Shown: positions 1 to 11,849, counted from the stretch's first letter. The stretch: DNA of 64,000 nt from Lentzea tibetensis (GCF_007845675.1 NZ_VOBR01000008.1:1-64000); one strand, 5' to 3'. Notes: generated from the sequence alone by a model not told the origin. Made by a program: numbers and translations.

Positions 1-55
1 CATCGAAACGCCCCTGTCAAGGCAGCTTTTCCGCCTTGACAGGGGCTTTTCGATG
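1..55. terminator. Long inverted repeat, bidirectional terminator
   Basis: Arms 1-23 and 33-55 are complementary with one mismatch around a 9-nt loop. T-rich flanks occur on both strands, so it could stop transcription arriving from either side. The gene it serves on the left lies outside the window. Confidence 0.7.
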
Positions 56-100
56 TGGCGACCGTGAGGTGATCAGCGAGGACCTCCCCACCCCACCACC

Positions 101-137
101 AAAAGAAAACGCCCCCCGAGCCGAAGCTCAGGGGGCG
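101..137 (-). terminator. Rho-independent terminator of clpC
   Basis: Arms 110-120 and 127-137 form an 11-bp GC-rich stem with one mismatch and a 6-nt loop. On the minus strand a nine-base T-rich tract (positions 109-101) follows it. It lies just downstream of the clpC stop codon. Confidence 0.75.
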
Positions 138-151
138 CATTCAGCCAAGCA

Positions 152-2710
<2,559 letters not shown>

Positions 2711-2944
2711 TCGTCACTCCCTGACTGCTGCGCCGGCGGTCCTCGGCTCCACCGATCTACCCTGGTGAGCGCGGCACCGTGTCACCACTGTAGTGGGCCG
2801 GGCCGACCGTCTCAGTTCCCGTTCGCCGACAGTCGCCCGCGGGGATCTCTGATACCTGCATCAACGCAGGTAGTCGCGCCTGGATTCCACGGATCGGGGG
2901 ATGTCCGCTCAGCGCGAACATCTAGCCGTTTGTCGATACTTGGC

Positions 2945-2958
2945 GTGACCGGAGTCAC
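2945..2958. promoter_or_regulatory. CRP/GlxR-like palindrome
   Basis: The sequence GTGACCGGAGTCAC is a perfect GTGA-N6-TCAC inverted repeat, the core of CRP-family operators in actinobacteria. It lies 70 bases upstream of the fhuF-like start, where it could act on either divergent gene. Similar perfect cores occur at 24323 and 40398. Confidence 0.4.
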
Positions 2959-2988
2959 CAGCCTGAGCGGAGCACCCCTCGTTTTCGG

Positions 2989-3007
2989 TAAGGTTAGGCA
3001 AGCCTCA
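2989..3007 (+). promoter_or_regulatory. IdeR/DtxR-type iron box
   Basis: The 19 bases TAAGGTTAGGCAAGCCTCA match the IdeR/DmdR consensus TTAGGTTAGGCTAACCTAA at 15 positions. The site is 20 bases upstream of the ferric reductase start and overlaps its likely promoter, so iron-loaded IdeR should repress the gene. Confidence 0.75.
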
Positions 3008-3027
3008 GAGATCGGCAGGAGGATTGC

Positions 3028-3822
3028 ATGTCCGTACCGGCGAGGGTCACCCACGACCCGCGAGCGCTCACGCCTCTGGCTGAGTCACTCGCGCGGCTCG
3101 AGGTGGGCGCCCAGGTCCGGTTCGGCATGCCCGCGGAGCCGGACTGGATCATCTGCTCCGACCTGCTCGCCGATCCCGAGCGCTTCGACCTGTGGCGCAA
3201 GGACCTCGCCGACTGGATGGTCGAACAGTACGGCGAGTCGTCCGACCGGGCCACCGGCGGCTACGTCATGGGCTGGTACCTCAGCATCCCCGGTTTCCTG
3301 GCCGGCCTGCTGTTCCACACCGCCCGCCGCGTGCCGACGCTGCGCCCCGCCGACCTGGCGTTCCGCATCGCCGCCGACGGCCGCCCGCACCCGGACGGCA
3401 TCGCGCTGCTGTGCGACGAGTTCGCGTGCCTGCCGGACGACCCGGCGAACAACCACCCGGCGGCGACCGTGGTGAAGGACGAGGCCGCGCTCGCCGCGGT
3501 GCTGCGCGCCAGGTACGCGGGCCACGCCGCCCAGTTCGTGCAGTCGTTCGGCCAGACCGTGCGGTTCGGCCGCCGCCAGCTGTGGGCCGCGGCGACGGAC
3601 GCGCTGGACTCAGGCGCGTGGACGGCCGGGAAGCTGTGCGGCGACGAGGCGTCCGGCGTGACCGACGCGGCGATGCTGCTGCCGGAGAAGCTGGACCCGT
3701 TCACCTCGGCGTCGAAGGTCTACCTGGGCGACGAGGGCTGGACGCGGCGCCGCGAGAGCTGCTGCTTCCACTACGTCCTGCCGAACGCGACGCCCTGCTC
3801 GACCTGCCCGCGCGTCAACTAG
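3028..3822 (+). CDS. FhuF-like [2Fe-2S] ferric-siderophore reductase
   Basis: Predicted cytoplasmic reductase that releases iron from imported ferric siderophores. The 264-residue protein ends with the diagnostic FhuF cluster ligand pattern Cys-Cys-x10-Cys-x2-Cys (Cys245, 246, 257, 260). The rest follows the FhuF-like layout with no transmembrane segment. The ATG at 3028 is preceded by AGGAGG at optimal spacing and by an IdeR-like box, which supports iron-repressed expression. Its TAG stop shares three bases with the stop of the convergent ABC ATPase gene (palindrome CTAG). Together with the neighbouring importer it forms an iron-uptake island. The natural siderophore cannot be read from sequence. 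Confidence 0.88.
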   Translation: MSVPARVTHDPRALTPLAESLARLEVGAQVRFGMPAEPDWIICSDLLADPERFDLWRKDLADWMVEQYGESSDRATGGYVMGWYLSIPGFLAGLLFHTARRVPTLRPADLAFRIAADGRPHPDGIALLCDEFACLPDDPANNHPAATVVKDEAALAAVLRARYAGHAAQFVQSFGQTVRFGRRQLWAAATDALDSGAWTAGKLCGDEASGVTDAAMLLPEKLDPFTSASKVYLGDEGWTRRRESCCFHYVLPNATPCSTCPRVN

Positions 3823-4616
3823 CCGATCCGGTGGCGTGAGCCGACCGGCACCACGAGCGGCGTGCCGGACACGGGGTCCTCCACGACGCGGGCGTCCAGC
3901 CCGAAGACCTCCAGCAGCATCTGCTCCGTCAGCACCTCGGCCGGCGCGCCGAGCGAGACGATCTTGCCGGCCTTCATCGCGACCAGCTGGTCGGCGTACC
4001 GGGCGGCCAGGTTGAGGTCGTGCAGCACCATCACGACCGTGCGTCCCATGTCGGTGTGCAGCTGCTGGACGAGGTCCAGCACGTCGATCTGGTGCGCGAG
4101 GTCGAGGTACGTCGTCGGCTCGTCGAGCAGCAGCAGGTCCGTGCCCTGCGCGAGCGCCATCGAGATCCACGCCCGCTGCCGCTGGCCACCGGACAGCTCG
4201 TCGACGGTCCGCTCGGCGAGGTCCTCGATGCCGGTCATCCGCAGCGCCTCGGCGACCGCGGCCTCGTCGTCCGACGACCACTGCCGGTACCAGGCCTGGT
4301 GCGGGTGCCGCCCGCGCGCGACCAGGTCCGCGACGGTCAGGCCCTCGGGAGCCTGCGGTGCCTGCGGCAGCAGCCCGAGCACCTTCGCGACCTCGCGGGT
4401 CGGGATCTTGTCGATCTGCTTGCCGTCCAGCAGCACCGCGCCGTGTCGCGCGGGCAGCAGCCGTCCCAGCGCGCGCAGCAGCGTCGACTTGCCGCAGCCG
4501 TTCGGCCCGATCACGGCCGTGACGGTGCCGCCGACGACGTCGAGGTCGAGCCGGTCGACGACGGTCCGCTCGCCGTAGCCGACGCTCAGCCCCGCCGCCT
4601 GCAGACGCACACTCAT
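3819..4616 (-). CDS. Iron-siderophore ABC transporter ATP-binding protein
   Basis: 265-residue ATPase of the FepC/FecE type that powers siderophore import. It shows Walker A GPNGCGKST near residue 37, the signature LSGGQRQRAW, Walker B LLLLDEPTTYLDL and the switch histidine in LHDLNLAARYAD, all intact. The start is the ATG at 4616, which overlaps the stop of the upstream permease as ATGA and implies translational coupling. It is the last gene of a three-gene minus-strand operon (permease, permease, ATPase). Confidence 0.95.
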   Translation of the reverse strand: MSVRLQAAGLSVGYGERTVVDRLDLDVVGGTVTAVIGPNGCGKSTLLRALGRLLPARHGAVLLDGKQIDKIPTREVAKVLGLLPQAPQAPEGLTVADLVARGRHPHQAWYRQWSSDDEAAVAEALRMTGIEDLAERTVDELSGGQRQRAWISMALAQGTDLLLLDEPTTYLDLAHQIDVLDLVQQLHTDMGRTVVMVLHDLNLAARYADQLVAMKAGKIVSLGAPAEVLTEQMLLEVFGLDARVVEDPVSGTPLVVPVGSRHRIG

Positions 4617-5671
4617 ATCCGCGCCTCCCGGCGGCTCCGAACCAGCAAGTACATGAGGTAGGGCGCACCCAGCACGGCGGTGACGACACCGACCGGGAGC
4701 TCGATCCGGTAGATCGTCCGCGCGACCAGGTCGGACAGCACCACGAGCACGCCGCCGATCACGACCGATCCGAACAGCGGCGGCGTCGCCGTCTTCGCCA
4801 GCCGCAGCGCGATCTGCGGCGTCGCGAGCGCGACGAACGCGATCGGACCGGCCGCCGCGGTGGCGACGGACGCGAGCACGATCGCGACGAGGATCAGCAT
4901 GCTGCGCGACAGGTCGACCCGGACGCCGAGCCCCTTGGACGTCTCGTCGCCGAACTGCAGCGCGCCCAGCACGTGGCCGAACACCAGCGCGAGGGGGATC
5001 AGCACGACGAGCGCGAGCGCGACCGGCACGACGTGCTCCCAGCCGCGGCCGTTCAGGCTGCCGGTGATCCACACCATGGCGCGGGCGGCGTCGGTGACGT
5101 CGCCGACGGTCAGCAGGTACTGGGTGAAGTTGCCCGCGACGGCCGTGACGCCGATGCCGACGAGCACCATCCGGAAGCCCTCGATGCCCTTGCGCCACGC
5201 CAGCGCGTAGACGAGCAGGCCCGCGGTCAGGCCGCCCGCGAGCCCGGCGAGCGGCAGCCCGAACTCGGCGTACGGGCCGGTGATCGAGCCGAGGCTGCCT
5301 GCGAACGTGATCACCGTGACCGCGCCCGCACCCGCGCCCCAGGTGATGCCGAGCAGGTCGGGGCTGGCGAGCGGGTTGCGGACGATCGACTGGAAGATCG
5401 CGCCGGACAGGCCGAGCGCGCCGCCGACGAGCAGGCCGGTGAGGGTCCGCGGGAGGCGGAGCTCGAGCACGACGAACTGGTCTCGTCGTGCGCCTCCGCC
5501 GAGCAGGACGTCGACGACCTGGGAGACGGTGAGCGGGAAGTCGCCGGTGGTGATGTCCAGCGCCATCACGGCGACGAGCGCGGCCAGCCCGATCGCGACG
5601 ACCAGCATCGGCCGCGGGCGCAGGCGGAACGACGCCCGGCCGACCCGCAGCGCCTTCGCAGGTGCGATCAC
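4613..5671 (-). CDS. FecCD-family siderophore permease (second subunit)
   Basis: 352-residue polytopic membrane protein, one half of the importer channel. FecCD features are clear: LRLPRTLTGLLVGGALGLSG near the N-terminus, the NPLASPDLLGI motif, the cytoplasmic GLGVRVDLSR loop that contacts the ATPase, and the C-terminal LPVGVVTAVLGAPYLMYLL segment. The GTG start at 5671 overlaps the previous permease stop as GTGA. It pairs with the adjacent FecCD paralogue as a heterodimer, as in FepD/FepG. Confidence 0.93.
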   Translation of the reverse strand: MIAPAKALRVGRASFRLRPRPMLVVAIGLAALVAVMALDITTGDFPLTVSQVVDVLLGGGARRDQFVVLELRLPRTLTGLLVGGALGLSGAIFQSIVRNPLASPDLLGITWGAGAGAVTVITFAGSLGSITGPYAEFGLPLAGLAGGLTAGLLVYALAWRKGIEGFRMVLVGIGVTAVAGNFTQYLLTVGDVTDAARAMVWITGSLNGRGWEHVVPVALALVVLIPLALVFGHVLGALQFGDETSKGLGVRVDLSRSMLILVAIVLASVATAAAGPIAFVALATPQIALRLAKTATPPLFGSVVIGGVLVVLSDLVARTIYRIELPVGVVTAVLGAPYLMYLLVRSRREARI

Positions 5672-6663
5672 AGCTTCACCAGCTTCCTGCGCCGCACCAG
5701 CACCACGAAGAAGGGTGCGCCGACGAGCGCCAGCATCACGCCGACCTCCACCTCGCTCGGCCGCGCCACCACCCGCCCCACGACGTCCGCGAGCAGGATC
5801 AGCACGGCCCCGAACAGCCCGGACAGCGGCAGCAGCCAGCGGTAGTCGGGTCCGACGAGCGCCCGCGCCAGGTGCGGCACGACGAGGCCGAGGAACCCGA
5901 TCGGCCCGCACGCGGCGACCGCGCCGCCGACCAGCAGCGTGATCGCGACGACGCCGAGCACCCGCGTCTGCCCGACCCGCGTGCCGAGTGCGCGGGCGAC
6001 GTCCTCGCCGAGCGCGATGGAGTTGAGGCCGGGCGCGTTCACGAACGCCAGCACCAGACCGACGACTAGGAACGGCAGCACCTGGCTCAGCACCGTCAGG
6101 TCGCGGCCGGCGATCGAGCCGACCTGCCAGAAGCGGAACGCGTCGAGCGACTGCTGGTCCAGCAGCACGATCGCGGACACCAGCCCGTGCATCAGCGCCG
6201 AAACGGCGGCACCCGCGAGCGCCAGCGTCACCGGCGAGGAACCGCCCCGCCCTGCCGACCCGAGCAGGAACACCGCGACCGACGCGATCATCGAGCCGGC
6301 GAACGCGAACCAGATGTAGCCGTACAGGGAGGACACGTCGAGCAGGAAGATCGAGAGCACCACCGCGAGCGCCGCGCCGTGCGTGACGCCGAGGATGCCC
6401 GGATCGGCCAGCGGGTTGCGGGTGTGGCCCTGCATGAGGGCGCCGCCGACGCCGAGTGCGATGCCGGCCGCGATCCCGATCAACGTCCGTGGCACGCGCA
6501 GCGACCGGATGATCACGTCGTCCTCGACCCCGGTCGGCTCGAACAGCGCGTGCCACACGCCGTCCAGCGGGATCGGTTTCGCGCCGACGGCGATGCTCGC
6601 CACGCACACGGCGACCAGCGCCAGCCCGAGGAGCAGCAGGCCGATCAGCCGGCGACGGGCCAC
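5668..6663 (-). CDS. FecCD-family siderophore permease (first subunit)
   Basis: 331-residue permease and first gene of the importer operon. It has an N-terminal membrane segment, then LRVPRTLIGIAAGIALGVGG, NPLADPGILGVTHG and a C-terminal EVEVGVMLALVGAPFFVVL, all FecCD landmarks. The GTG at 6663 has GAGGAG upstream. An iron box at 6690-6708 lies in the 61-base gap it shares with the divergent binding-protein gene, so both transcripts should respond to iron together. Confidence 0.93.
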   Translation of the reverse strand: MARRRLIGLLLLGLALVAVCVASIAVGAKPIPLDGVWHALFEPTGVEDDVIIRSLRVPRTLIGIAAGIALGVGGALMQGHTRNPLADPGILGVTHGAALAVVLSIFLLDVSSLYGYIWFAFAGSMIASVAVFLLGSAGRGGSSPVTLALAGAAVSALMHGLVSAIVLLDQQSLDAFRFWQVGSIAGRDLTVLSQVLPFLVVGLVLAFVNAPGLNSIALGEDVARALGTRVGQTRVLGVVAITLLVGGAVAACGPIGFLGLVVPHLARALVGPDYRWLLPLSGLFGAVLILLADVVGRVVARPSEVEVGVMLALVGAPFFVVLVRRRKLVKL

Positions 6664-6689
6664 TGTCCACTCCTCAAACCTATGCTCGG

Positions 6690-6708
6690 TGAGGGAAGCC
6701 TAACCGAA
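6690..6708. promoter_or_regulatory. IdeR/DtxR-type iron box between divergent importer genes
   Basis: Read on the minus strand, TTCGGTTAGGCTTCCCTCA matches the 19-bp IdeR consensus at 15 positions. It sits between the permease operon and the binding-protein gene, 16 bases from the start of the latter, where one site could control both promoters. Confidence 0.7.
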
Positions 6709-6724
6709 CCGACAGGAGCCGCCG

Positions 6725-7699
6725 ATGCGAAGGCCACTCGTTGCGACCGTGGCGCTGCTCGCACTCACCGCCTGCGGTCAGACGACCACGACCAGCCCGC
6801 AGGCGCCGACGACGGACCAGGCCTTCGTGCCGGTGACCATCGAGCACGCGATGGGCAGGACCGAGATCAAGGAACGGCCCGCGCGCGTCGCCGCGCTCGA
6901 CACGAGTTACGTCGACGCGACGCTGGCGCTGGAGACCGAGGTCGTCGCGTTCACCCGCTACCCCGGTCAGGGCGACGAGTTCCCGGAGTACCTGAAGGCC
7001 GACGGCGAGAAGTACGGCAAGAACGCCAAGGCGATCGGCGACCTCATGACGCCGAACCTGGAGGAGCTGGCGGGCATCGCGCCGGACCTGATCGTCTCGG
7101 CGAAGGTCAGGCACGCCGAGATCTACGACAAGCTCACGAAGATCGGGCCGACGGTGTTCTCCGAGACGACCGGCCTGACCTGGAAGGACAACATCAAGCT
7201 GCTCGGGAAGGCGCTCGGCAAGGAGGAGCTCGCGAACAAGAAGATCGCGGACTACGAGCAGCGCGCCAAGAAGGTCGGTGACGCCATCCGCGCCGAGGAG
7301 GGCCGCAACCCGACGCTGTCGCTCGTGCGGTTCGTCGCGGGCGAGCAGACCGTGCGGCTGTACACGCCGAACTCGTTCCCCGGCATCGTGCTGAAGGACA
7401 CCGGCCTCGCCCGGCCGGACGGCCAGCCGACGTCCGAGAAGATCTCGGTGAACCTGAGCCAGGAGCAGATCATCTCGACGGACGCGGACCGGATCTTCGT
7501 GTCCACGTGGTCGGATCCGAAGAACGAGTCGCAGAAGATCAAGGAGCAATTTCTGCAGAACCCGTTGTGGAGTCAACTGAAGGGCGCGAAGCAGGACGTG
7601 AGTGACACCGTTTGGGTGGCATCAGTCAGCCTTCAGGGTGCACATGGGATGCTCGATGACCTCGCCAAGGCATTCGGAGTAGATCCTCAGCGTAGTTGA
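6725..7699 (+). CDS. Iron-siderophore-binding lipoprotein of the ABC importer
   Basis: 324-residue substrate-binding protein (FepB/FecB, periplasmic-binding type 2) that captures ferric siderophore outside the membrane. The signal peptide ends in the lipobox LTAC with Cys17 as lipid site, followed by a Thr-rich linker. The body carries typical binding-fold segments: RVAALDTSYVDATLALE, LMTPNLEELAGIAPDLIV and the late segment LAKAFGVDP. An AGGAG ribosome site precedes the ATG. It is divergent from the permease operon and followed by a strong terminator. Confidence 0.94.
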   Translation: MRRPLVATVALLALTACGQTTTTSPQAPTTDQAFVPVTIEHAMGRTEIKERPARVAALDTSYVDATLALETEVVAFTRYPGQGDEFPEYLKADGEKYGKNAKAIGDLMTPNLEELAGIAPDLIVSAKVRHAEIYDKLTKIGPTVFSETTGLTWKDNIKLLGKALGKEELANKKIADYEQRAKKVGDAIRAEEGRNPTLSLVRFVAGEQTVRLYTPNSFPGIVLKDTGLARPDGQPTSEKISVNLSQEQIISTDADRIFVSTWSDPKNESQKIKEQFLQNPLWSQLKGAKQDVSDTVWVASVSLQGAHGMLDDLAKAFGVDPQRS

Positions 7700-7710
7700 G
7701 TGGTCACTCA

Positions 7711-7757
7711 AAGACTGAAGGGCTGTCGCGGAATTTCGTGACAGCCCTTCGTGTCTT
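7711..7757. terminator. Bidirectional terminator, binding-protein gene / lsr2
   Basis: Inner arms 7717-7727 and 7740-7750 (GAAGGGCTGTC and its complement) are extended by AAGAC / GTCTT at the base. The hairpin lies between two convergent genes with short T-rich sequence on both sides. Confidence 0.8.
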
Positions 7758-7787
7758 TACGAATTTCAGTCCAGCTGGTTCGGGTGT

Positions 7788-8132
7788 TCAGCCCTGCTGG
7801 TGGTAAGCGTCAAGAACCTCGGCCGGGATGCGGCCTCGGTCGGAGACCTTCATCCCCTGCTTGCGGGCCCACTCGCGAATGGCCTGGTTCTGCTCACGGT
7901 CAGCCGATGCAGGACGTGCCTTCACACCAGCCGGGCGACCAGGGCCGCGCTTGCGCCCACCGGCACGACGTGCACCGGTGACGTAGTCCGCAAGAGCGTC
8001 ACGCAACTTGTCCGCATTGCCCGAGGAAAGGTCGATCGTGTACGCGACACCGTCCAACCCGAACTCGACGGTCTCTTCAGCCGTGGACCCGTCCAGGTCA
8101 TCGACCAGGGTCACGGTGACCTTCTGCGCCAT
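7788..8132 (-). CDS. lsr2: Nucleoid-associated protein Lsr2
   Basis: Xenogeneic silencer that bridges AT-rich DNA and represses horizontally acquired genes. From the ATG at 8132 (GGAGGA just upstream) the protein has 114 residues, the normal Lsr2 length. The N-terminal beta-rich dimerisation region (residues 1-50) and the C-terminal helix pair with the minor-groove motif RGR at residues 99-101 (SDRGRIPAE) are intact. A second AT-hook-like stretch RGPGRPAG lies at 62-69 in the linker. A longer in-frame start at 8180 exists but lacks a ribosome site. The position beside lysS and clpC is as in mycobacteria. Confidence 0.96.
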   Translation of the reverse strand: MAQKVTVTLVDDLDGSTAEETVEFGLDGVAYTIDLSSGNADKLRDALADYVTGARRAGGRKRGPGRPAGVKARPASADREQNQAIREWARKQGMKVSDRGRIPAEVLDAYHQQG

Positions 8133-8249
8133 GCGTATCCTCCTGGACTCCGAATGCGCGAGTGACACCCGCGACGCCAACTAATACCACTTCGAGGGCA
8201 GGTTAGCGCACGGATGCCGCATTGCACCTATCGACATCCGGAAAGTTAC

Positions 8250-9761
8250 TCATTCAGGGCGAACGAGCGGGAACAAGATGGTCTCCCTGATACCCAGGCC
8301 GGTGATGGCCATCAGGAGCCGATCGATCCCCATTCCGACGCCACCGCTCGGTGGCATTCCGTACTCCAGTGATCGCAGAAAGTCTTCGTCGATCGGCATC
8401 GCTTCGACATCTCCGGCGGCACCGAGCTTCGCCTGAGCTTCGAGGCGTTCGCGTTCCACGACCGGGTCGACCAGTTCGGAGTAACCGGTCGCCAACTCGA
8501 ATCCGCGCACGTAGAGGTCCCACTTTTCCGCCACGCCAGGACGGCTGCGGTGCTGGCGGGTCAACGGCGAGGTCTCGACCGGGAAGTCGCGGACGAACGT
8601 CGGTGCGTACAACTGGTCGCCGACCAAGTGCTCCCAGAGCTCTTCCACCAACTTGCCGTGGCCGAGCTTCGGGTCCACCTCGAGATCGTGCTTGTCACAC
8701 AGCTTTCGCAGCACATCCGCGGGAGTTTCCGGCGTGATCTCCTCACCGGCGGCCTCGGACAGCGAGCCGTACATGGTGAGCGTCGTCCACTCACCGGACA
8801 GGTCGTAGTCCGTGCCGTCGGCCAACGTGACGACCTGTGAACCAGTAACCGCTTGCGCGGCTTCTTGGATCAGTTCACGCGTGAGTACCGCGTTCGTGTC
8901 ATACGTCGCATACGCTTCGTAGTACTCGAGCATTGAGAACTCGGGCGAATGCGACGAGTCGATGCCCTCGTTGCGGAAGTTCCGGTTGATCTCGAAGACC
9001 TTCTCGATGCCACCGACCACGCAGCGCTTCAAGTACAGCTCCGGCGCGATGCGCAGGAACAGATCAATGTCGAGCGCGTTGGAGTGCGTCACGAACGGAC
9101 GAGCCGCGGCACCACCCTGCAGCGACTGCAACATCGGCGTCTCGACTTCGACGAATCCGCGGTTGTGGAACGACTCGCGCAACGAGCGGACGACGTTCGC
9201 ACGGGTCCGAACGGTGTTCCGCGCCTGAGGCCGCAGGATGAGGTCGACGTATCGCTGACGAATACGCGTTTCCTCGCCGAGTTCCTTGTGCGCGACCGGC
9301 AACGGGCGCAGCGACTTCGCGGTCAGCTGCCAGCCGTCCGCCATCACGGAAAGCTCACCGCGGCGCGAGCTGATGACCTCGCCGTGGATGAAAACGTGGT
9401 CGCCGAGGTCGACGTCGGACTTCCAATCGGAAAGCGCTTCCTCCCCGACTCCGGCAAGGCTCAGCATCGCCTGGAGTTCGGTGCCGTCGCCTTCGCGCAG
9501 CGTCGCGAAGCACAGCTTTCCGGTGTTCCGCATGAACATCACGCGCCCGGTGACACCGACGATCTGGCCGGTCTGCGTGTCCGGCTCGAGTTCGGGGTGG
9601 GCGTCGCGAATCTCGCGCAGCGTGTGCGTGCGCGGAACCTCGACGGGATACGGTTCGACGCCGCGCTCCAGCAGCCGCGCACGCTTCTCCCGGCGTACCC
9701 GCATCTGCTCCGGCAGATCTTCTTCGCTGGTCACGGCGCTTTGCTTGGGCTGCTCACTCAC
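8250..9761 (-). CDS. lysS: Lysyl-tRNA synthetase, class II
   Basis: 503-residue enzyme that charges tRNA-Lys. The N-terminal OB-fold anticodon domain covers about residues 60-160. Class II motif 2 ([20 protein letters not shown]) and motif 3 ([12 protein letters not shown] near the C-terminus) are intact. The start is a GTG at 9761. The gene follows the mycobacterial order clpC-lsr2-lysS but has its own 62-base divergent promoter region facing a methyltransferase gene. Confidence 0.97.
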   Translation of the reverse strand: MSEQPKQSAVTSEEDLPEQMRVRREKRARLLERGVEPYPVEVPRTHTLREIRDAHPELEPDTQTGQIVGVTGRVMFMRNTGKLCFATLREGDGTELQAMLSLAGVGEEALSDWKSDVDLGDHVFIHGEVISSRRGELSVMADGWQLTAKSLRPLPVAHKELGEETRIRQRYVDLILRPQARNTVRTRANVVRSLRESFHNRGFVEVETPMLQSLQGGAAARPFVTHSNALDIDLFLRIAPELYLKRCVVGGIEKVFEINRNFRNEGIDSSHSPEFSMLEYYEAYATYDTNAVLTRELIQEAAQAVTGSQVVTLADGTDYDLSGEWTTLTMYGSLSEAAGEEITPETPADVLRKLCDKHDLEVDPKLGHGKLVEELWEHLVGDQLYAPTFVRDFPVETSPLTRQHRSRPGVAEKWDLYVRGFELATGYSELVDPVVERERLEAQAKLGAAGDVEAMPIDEDFLRSLEYGMPPSGGVGMGIDRLLMAITGLGIRETILFPLVRPE

Positions 9762-9823
9762 GACTTGAGAGGGTACGGAAAGGCCGGAGCCGGAAGCGAA
9801 CCGGATACCCCTAGGTTAGGGGG

Positions 9824-10576
9824 ATGGATCTCCACGCGCGCCGTGCCGACTCCTTCGGGGCCCATGCCTTCGCTTACGCCGAGCACCGCCCCGACTACCC
9901 CGTCGCCGCCGTCCGCTGGGCGTTGGAACCGCTCGGCACCGGGCACTTGGACGTGCTGGACCTGGCCGCGGGCACCGGAAAGCTCAGCTCCGTGCTGATC
10001 GCCGAAGGCCACCGCGTGACCGCCGTGGAACCCAACGAGGCGATGCTGTCGGAGCTGGTGCGCCGCGTGCACGACGTGCGCGCGCTGCCGGGCCACGCCG
10101 AGCACATCCCGGTCCCGGACGGCACCGTGGACGCCGTGCTGGTGGGCCAGGCGTTCCACTGGTTCGACCCGCTGAAGGCCTATCCGGAGATCGCGCGCGT
10201 GCTGCGGCCCGGTGGCGTGGTCGCGGGGCTGTGGAACGAGCTGGACGTCTCCGTGCCGTGGGTCGACGAGCTGGACGACGCGGCGCGCTCGAGCGTGAGC
10301 TCCGCGCGGACCGAGGTCGTGGACACCATGCCGCCGCACCCGTTGTTCGCCGACGGGGCGGTCGCCGAGTTCCCGCACGCGCAACGACGTGCGTCGCCCG
10401 AGGAGTACGCGGCGACCATCGGCACCCACTCGCACGCGCTCGTCGTGTCGGAGGAGGAGCGCGCCGAGCTGATGGACCGGGTCGTCAGGTTCCTGTACGC
10501 GCGGCCCGAGACGTCGTCCGGGCCGTTCGACGTGCCGCTGGTGACCACGGTGAAACGCCTCGTGCTCGCCGGCTGA
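9824..10576 (+). CDS. Class I SAM-dependent methyltransferase
   Basis: 250-residue cytoplasmic methyltransferase of the Methyltransf_11 type. Motif I VLDLAAGTGK lies near residue 44, the acidic ribose-binding residue in TAVEPNEAML follows, and the post-motif segment is LPGHAEHIPVPDGTVDAVLVGQAFHWF. The FHWFD stretch and RVLRPGGVVAGLWNE are typical of a widespread actinobacterial family of unknown substrate. A G-rich ribosome site abuts the ATG. It stands alone between lysS and coaX, so context gives no substrate. Confidence 0.85.
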   Translation: MDLHARRADSFGAHAFAYAEHRPDYPVAAVRWALEPLGTGHLDVLDLAAGTGKLSSVLIAEGHRVTAVEPNEAMLSELVRRVHDVRALPGHAEHIPVPDGTVDAVLVGQAFHWFDPLKAYPEIARVLRPGGVVAGLWNELDVSVPWVDELDDAARSSVSSARTEVVDTMPPHPLFADGAVAEFPHAQRRASPEEYAATIGTHSHALVVSEEERAELMDRVVRFLYARPETSSGPFDVPLVTTVKRLVLAG

Positions 10577-10587
10577 GCAACGCCAGG

Positions 10588-11379
10588 TCAGCGGCTGGCG
10601 AGGTTGCGCTCGAACACCAGGCGGAGACCGAGGAGGGTCAGGTCGGGCACGTGGTGCGCGATCGTCTCCGACTCGGCCACCACGAGCGGCGCCAGGCCAC
10701 CGGTGGCGAGCACCGTCACGGGCCCCGGATCGGTCTCGTGCAGCTCGGTGATGATCTTGCGCACCAAGCCGTCGACCTGCCCGACGAAGCCGTAGACGAT
10801 GCCGGACTGCAGGCACTCCACGGTGTTCTTCCCGATGACGTTGCGGGGCCGCACGAGCTCGACCTTCCGCAGCTGGGCGGCCCGCGCGGCGAGCGCGTCG
10901 ACGGAGATCTCGATGCCCGGTGCCAGCGCACCGCCGAGGAACTCACCGCGCGCCGAGATCACGTCGAGGTTCGTGGAGGTGCCGAAGTCGACGACGACGC
11001 ATGCCGTGGAGTGCAGGTGGTGGGCAGCCAGCGTGTTGATCACGCGGTCCGAGCCCACTTCCTTGGGGTTGTCCACCAGCAGCGGGACACCGGTCTTCAC
11101 GCCGGGCTCGACCAGCACCTTGGGCACCGCCGAGTAGTAGCGGCCGAGCATGACCCGCAGCTCGCGCAGCACGGCGGGCACCGTGGACAGCGCGGAGATG
11201 CCGGTGATCTTCTCGGCGTACTCGCCCAGCAGCCCGCGCATGGTCAGCGCCAGCTCGTCGGCGGTCATGCGCGCGTCGGTGCGCATGCGCCAGTCGCGCA
11301 CCAGTGGTGCGCTGTCGCCGACCCCGTCGTAGAGGCCGAGGACGATGTTGGTGTTGCCGACGTCGATGGCGAGCAGCAC
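10588..11379 (-). CDS. coaX: Type III pantothenate kinase
   Basis: 263-residue kinase catalysing the first step of coenzyme A synthesis, ATP-dependent phosphorylation of pantothenate. The P-loop-like MLLAIDVGNTNIVLGLYDG at the N-terminus, the DFGTSTNLDVIS segment and PGIEISVDALAARAAQLRKVEL are CoaX landmarks. It is the last gene of the panG-like/panC/panD/coaX operon, 11 bases after panD, and ends 11 bases from the convergent methyltransferase gene. Confidence 0.95.
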   Translation of the reverse strand: MLLAIDVGNTNIVLGLYDGVGDSAPLVRDWRMRTDARMTADELALTMRGLLGEYAEKITGISALSTVPAVLRELRVMLGRYYSAVPKVLVEPGVKTGVPLLVDNPKEVGSDRVINTLAAHHLHSTACVVVDFGTSTNLDVISARGEFLGGALAPGIEISVDALAARAAQLRKVELVRPRNVIGKNTVECLQSGIVYGFVGQVDGLVRKIITELHETDPGPVTVLATGGLAPLVVAESETIAHHVPDLTLLGLRLVFERNLASR

Positions 11380-11390
11380 GGCCGAATCCC

Positions 11391-11849
11391 TTAGTTCTCT
11401 GCCTGGATCAAGGCGTCCAATGCGGTGGCTTCCACGGTCTCCGACACGGACCCGTTGACCAGGCCCGACCCCTCCGGCGCGTGCGCCGGGTCCGCGCCGA
11501 GGTCGGCGACGCGGTTGTCGGCGTCGACGAAGACGACGCGCGGCTTGTAGGTGCGGGCCTCCGCGTCGTCCATCTGCCCGTAGGCGATGAGGATGACGAT
11601 GTCGCCGGGGTGCACGAGGTGCGCGGCGGCACCGTTGATGCCGATCACGCCGCTGCCCCGCTCACCGGGGATGACGTAGGTCTCCAGGCGCGCGCCGTTC
11701 GTGACGTCGACGATCGCGACCTGCTCGCCCGCCAGCAGGTCGGCGGCCTCCATGAGGTCGAGGTCGACGGTCACCGAGCCGACGTAGTGCAGGTCGGCCT
11801 GCGTCACCGTGGCGCGGTGGATCTTGGACTTCAGCATGGTGCGGAACAT
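11391..11849 (-). CDS. panD: Aspartate 1-decarboxylase (pyruvoyl enzyme)
   Basis: Makes beta-alanine from aspartate for pantothenate. The proenzyme self-cleaves between Gly24 and Ser25, both present in HYVGS, to generate the pyruvoyl group. The core of about 115 residues (catalytic Tyr in ITYGQ-like IAYGQ) is followed by a divergent C-terminal tail, giving 152 residues, longer than the usual 125-140. It sits between panC and coaX with short gaps. Confidence 0.95.
   Translation of the reverse strand: MFRTMLKSKIHRATVTQADLHYVGSVTVDLDLMEAADLLAGEQVAIVDVTNGARLETYVIPGERGSGVIGINGAAAHLVHPGDIVILIAYGQMDDAEARTYKPRVVFVDADNRVADLGADPAHAPEGSGLVNGSVSETVEATALDALIQAEN

Larger units (their letters stand above)
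2711..3027. other. Divergent intergenic region clpC / fhuF-like gene
   Basis: 317 bases between two divergent genes. It holds a CRP-like palindrome (2945-2958) and an iron box (2989-3007) on the side of the ferric reductase gene. I see no convincing ORF or RNA here; the reading frames present run through promoter sequence and have no ribosome site. Confidence 0.6.

Noticed and set aside
2815-2845. Possible ClgR-type box upstream of clpC
   Set aside because: The CGC and GCG halves do not fit the published spacing, so I could not support it.
9811-9820. Iron-box-like TAGGTTAGG before the methyltransferase gene
   Set aside because: Only the left half of the IdeR consensus; the other half is missing and it overlaps the ribosome site.
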